Source: an uncultured Ideonella sp.
GTDB lineage: Bacteria; Pseudomonadota; Gammaproteobacteria; Burkholderiales; Burkholderiaceae
Length of the DNA stretch: 8,568 nt
NCBI GenBank assembly: GCA_946479475.1
Contig: CAMLGG010000227.1
Location: 1 to 8,568 of the forward strand
Reading direction: 5' to 3'
A model generated the notes under the pieces. That model was not told the origin of the DNA. It did not search any database and saw nothing but the letters and a program-made list of their open reading frames with translations. Shown piece after piece: positions 6,115 through 8,568 of this stretch; the stretch's first letter is position 1, and every line of letters begins with the position of its first letter. Position numbers and translations under genes: made by a program.

Positions 6115-7038
6115 ATGTCGACATCCATCCATCCCATGCTGAACATCGCCGTCAAGGCGGCCCGCAACGCGGCGGCGATCATCAACCGGGCATCGCTGGA
6201 CCTGGACCTGCTGAAGGTCACCGCCAAGAGCACCAACGACTTCGTCACCGAGGTCGACCACGCGGCCGAAGCCGCGATCATCGAGACCATCCTCACGGCC
6301 TACCCGGGCCACGCCATCCTCGGCGAGGAGACCGGCCGCCAGCACGGCGCCAAGCACAGCGACTACCTGTGGATCATCGATCCCCTGGACGGCACCACCA
6401 ACTTCATCCACGGCTTCCCGGTCTACTGCGTCTCGATCGCGCTGGCCTTCCGCGGCAAGATCGAGCAGGGGGTCGTCTACGACCCGACGCGCAACGACCT
6501 GTTCATGGCCTCCAAGGGCCGCGGCGCCTTCCTCAACGACAAGCGCCTGCGCGTCTCCAAGCGCACCCGCCTGGGCGATGCGCTGATCGGCACCGGCTTC
6601 CCCTTCCGCAAGGGCGACAACTTCCAGCGCTACCTGAAGATGTTCGAGGCGGTCGCGCCGCATTGCGCCGGCCTGCGCCGCCCCGGCTCCGCCGCGCTGG
6701 ACCTGTGCTACGTGGCCGCAGGCTGGTACGACGGCTTCTTCGAGACCGGCCTGAACCCCTGGGACGTGGCCGCGGGCTCGCTGATGATCACCGAGGCCGG
6801 CGGCCTGATCGGCAACTTCACCGGCGAGGCCGACTACCTGCACCAGCGCGAGGTCGTGGCCGGCACGCCCAAGGTCTACGGCCAGCTGGTCCAGTTGCTC
6901 GCGCCCTTCACCCGCGTGATCAAGGAAGACGAGCCCGCCGCGCCGCCGCCCCCGGCGCCCGCCCCCGCCGAGCGCAAGCCGCTGCGGGTGCGCAAGGCCA
7001 AGCCGGTGACCGACGAGACCGACGAGCACGCCGACTGA
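6115..7038 (+). CDS. suhB: Inositol-1-monophosphatase / Nus-complex factor SuhB
   Basis: A 307-residue protein of the inositol monophosphatase family; E. coli SuhB has 267. The start ATG at 6115 gives [32 protein letters not shown] aligns with the E. coli N-terminus, so the true start could also be the Met at residue 8. Mg2+ ligands are all present: E71 in LGEETG, D89 and D92 in [15 protein letters not shown] (86-100), and D217 in [10 protein letters not shown] (212-221). The enzyme hydrolyses myo-inositol-1-phosphate. In E. coli SuhB also joins NusA/B/E/G at boxA to promote correct rRNA transcription and folding, which fits the boxA-like leader here. Residues ~268-307 form an extra tail: acidic, then Pro/Ala-rich ([13 protein letters not shown]), then basic ([11 protein letters not shown]), then acidic again. 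It is probably disordered. mutS follows after 22 nt. Confidence 0.93.
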   Translation: MSTSIHPMLNIAVKAARNAAAIINRASLDLDLLKVTAKSTNDFVTEVDHAAEAAIIETILTAYPGHAILGEETGRQHGAKHSDYLWIIDPLDGTTNFIHGFPVYCVSIALAFRGKIEQGVVYDPTRNDLFMASKGRGAFLNDKRLRVSKRTRLGDALIGTGFPFRKGDNFQRYLKMFEAVAPHCAGLRRPGSAALDLCYVAAGWYDGFFETGLNPWDVAAGSLMITEAGGLIGNFTGEADYLHQREVVAGTPKVYGQLVQLLAPFTRVIKEDEPAAPPPPAPAPAERKPLRVRKAKPVTDETDEHAD

Positions 7039-7060
7039 CCCGCTTCGCGCCCTCGTCGAG

Positions 7061-8568
7061 ATGAAGAGCGAGAACCTGCCGGTGCAGGACTTCAGCGCCC
7101 ACACGCCCATGATGCAGCAGTACCTGCGCATCAAGGCGGAGTATCCGGACACGCTGGTGTTCTACCGCATGGGCGACTTCTACGAGCTGTTCTACGAGGA
7201 CGCCCGCAAGGGCCATCGCCTGCTCGACATCACCCTCACCACACGCGGCCAGAGCGCCGGCGAGCCGGTCGTGATGGCCGGCGTGCCGGTGCACGCGGTG
7301 GAGAGCTACCTCGCCCGGCTGCTGAAGCTGGGCGAATCGGTCGCCGTGGCCGAACAGGTGGGCGACGTCGCCACCGCCAAGGGCCCGGTCGAGCGCAAGG
7401 TGGTGCGCGTGGTCACCCCCGGCACGGTGACGGACAGCGAGCTGCTGGACGACCGCGCGGATACCCTGTTGCTGGCCGTCCACCGCGCCCGGGGCCTCCA
7501 CGGCCTGGCCTGGCTGGGCGTGTCCAGCGGCCAACTCGGCGTGGCGGAGTGCAGCGAGCGCGAGCTGCCTGGTTGGCTGGCCCGGCTTTCGCCGGCGGAG
7601 ATCCTGGTCGACCGGGACGACGTGTCGCCGGCGCTTCGGCAGGCCAGGGCCACCCTCACCGCCCGCCCCGCCTGGCAGTTCGATGCCGGACTCGGGCAGC
7701 GCAAGCTGTGCGAGCAGCTGCGCGTCGCCACCCTGGCCGGCTTCAACGCGCAGGACCTGGCCATGGCCCATGCCGCCGCCGCCGCGCTGCTGGCCTACGC
7801 CGAACACACCCAAGGCCGCGCCCTGGCCCACGTGAGCACGCTGACCGTGCAGCGCGCCAGCGAGCTGCTGGAGCTGCCGCCGGCCACGCACCGCAACCTC
7901 GAACTGACCGAGACATTGCGCGGTGAACGGTCCCCCACGCTGCTCTCGCTCCTGGACACCTGCCGCACCGGCATGGGCAGCCGGGCCTTGCGCCACTGGC
8001 TGACCCACCCGGCCCGCGACCGCAGCGTCGCCCAGCGCCGCCACGCCGCGATCGCCCAGCTGCATGCCAGCGGCTTCGAGGGCCTGCGGGATGCGTTGCG
8101 CGCCGTGAGCGACGTCGAGCGAATTGCCTCGCGCATCGCGCTTCGCCAGGCCCGTCCGCGCGAACTCGCGGGCCTGCGAGCCACGCTGGCCGGGCTGCCG
8201 ATGCTGCGAGCGTCAGCACCCCGTGGCACCGCCCTGCTCGACGACTGGCACGCCGCGCTCTCACCTGATCCGGCCGTTGCCGCGCTGCTGCAACGGGCCG
8301 TCGCCGAGGAGCCGGCAGTCCTGCTGCGTGACGGCGGCGTCATCGCCACCGGCTTCGACGCCGAGCTCGACGAGCTGCGCGCCATCGGCCAGAACTGCGA
8401 CGCCTTCCTGCTCGACCTGGAGACGCGCGAGAGGGGCCGCACCGGCATCGCCAACCTGCGGGTCCAGTTCAACCGGGTGCACGGCTTCTACATCGAGGTC
8501 ACCTCCTCCGGGCTGGACAAGGTGCCGGCCGACTACCAGCGCCGGCAGACGATGAAGAACGCCGAGCG
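7061..8568 (+). CDS. mutS: DNA mismatch repair protein MutS, N-terminal part (cut by window end)
   Basis: The frame is open from the ATG at 7061 to the end of the window, 502 complete codons; full-length MutS has about 850-900. It begins [20 protein letters not shown], aligning with the E. coli start (…[12 protein letters not shown]). The mismatch-sensing domain I (to ~120) contains [14 protein letters not shown] (35-48) with the Phe-X-Glu motif F40-Y41-E42 that stacks on and hydrogen-bonds the mispaired base, then [15 protein letters not shown] (67-81) and [15 protein letters not shown] (108-122). The connector (~125-260) is followed by the lever/core: [22 protein letters not shown] (split over 293-314) and [12 protein letters not shown] (470-481) of the clamp/core region. 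The Walker A ATPase and helix-turn-helix lie beyond the window. MutS dimers scan newly replicated DNA and recruit MutL. It is 22 nt behind suhB on the same strand, probably in one transcript; no clear ribosome site precedes the ATG (only CGAG directly before it). Confidence 0.97.
   Translation, partial: MKSENLPVQDFSAHTPMMQQYLRIKAEYPDTLVFYRMGDFYELFYEDARKGHRLLDITLTTRGQSAGEPVVMAGVPVHAVESYLARLLKLGESVAVAEQVGDVATAKGPVERKVVRVVTPGTVTDSELLDDRADTLLLAVHRARGLHGLAWLGVSSGQLGVAECSERELPGWLARLSPAEILVDRDDVSPALRQARATLTARPAWQFDAGLGQRKLCEQLRVATLAGFNAQDLAMAHAAAAALLAYAEHTQGRALAHVSTLTVQRASELLELPPATHRNLELTETLRGERSPTLLSLLDTCRTGMGSRALRHWLTHPARDRSVAQRRHAAIAQLHASGFEGLRDALRAVSDVERIASRIALRQARPRELAGLRATLAGLPMLRASAPRGTALLDDWHAALSPDPAVAALLQRAVAEEPAVLLRDGGVIATGFDAELDELRAIGQNCDAFLLDLETRERGRTGIANLRVQFNRVHGFYIEVTSSGLDKVPADYQRRQTMKNAE

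Noticed and set aside
5116..7038. A 640-codon open frame ending in suhB
   Set aside because: Its first two thirds are antisense to trmJ and cysE and read as low-complexity Arg/Gly/Ala sequence. Only the part from 6115 resembles a known protein (SuhB).
5995..7152. A 385-codon minus-strand frame under suhB
   Set aside because: Shadow of suhB; no recognisable domain, Val/Gly/Asp/Ala-rich translation, and it covers both ends of confident plus-strand genes.
6920..8065. A 381-codon minus-strand frame under mutS
   Set aside because: Antisense to a clearly coding frame with family-level conserved motifs; its Ala/Gly/His/Gln-rich translation is the usual shadow of GC-rich codons.
1..8568. Mobile element, phage, defence system or CRISPR
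   Set aside because: No transposase, integrase, toxin-antitoxin pair, direct-repeat array or shift in codon use was seen; every gene found has a housekeeping family assignment.

Overview
The window looks like chromosomal core-genome DNA of a high-GC betaproteobacterium, most likely Burkholderiales. That placement is inferred from the style of the MutS, CysE, PmbA and DarP proteins, from third-position G/C codon use throughout, and from gene order; no search was run. I see no insertion sequence, integrase, phage gene, tRNA, rRNA or CRISPR array, and composition looks even from end to end.

Layout from left to right: (1) 1-1552 holds parts of a TRAP transporter. The last ~124 codons of the large membrane subunit (DctM type, +) converge on a complete periplasmic substrate-binding protein (DctP/TakP type, -), and a perfect palindrome lies between them as a two-way terminator. 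(2) 1553-1789 is a 237-nt non-coding stretch holding the takP-like promoter and leader plus a strong GC hairpin just behind pmbA. (3) 1790-4391 holds pmbA/tldE (-), divergent by only 15 bp from darP/yjgA (+), which overlaps mog (+) by 8 nt. (4) 4398-5988 holds cysE and trmJ, both on -, with trmJ upstream. cysE converges on mog with 6 nt between stop codons. (5) 5989-6114 is the trmJ/suhB divergent region, whose suhB side is strikingly C-rich and carries a boxA-like motif. (6) 6115-8568 holds suhB (+), then 22 nt later the first 502 codons of mutS (+), cut by the window end. The mutS reading frame stays open to the window edge.

Functionally this is housekeeping: uptake of a small (probably 2-oxo) acid, the TldD/TldE protease partner, 50S maturation (DarP), molybdenum cofactor assembly (Mog), the first step of cysteine synthesis (CysE), tRNA 2'-O-methylation (TrmJ), inositol monophosphatase/rRNA antitermination factor (SuhB) and mismatch repair (MutS). 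Three of these (DarP, TrmJ, SuhB) act on ribosomes or stable RNA.

I did not find an undescribed multi-gene system. The most interesting signal is regulatory: a boxA-like element inside a C-rich, G-poor suhB leader, which would fit SuhB/Nus-factor autoregulation of the kind known in E. coli. Secondary points are the very compact pmbA/darP divergent start region with a possible leaderless pmbA transcript, the convergent arrangement of the TRAP genes, and C-terminal peculiarities of CysE and SuhB.
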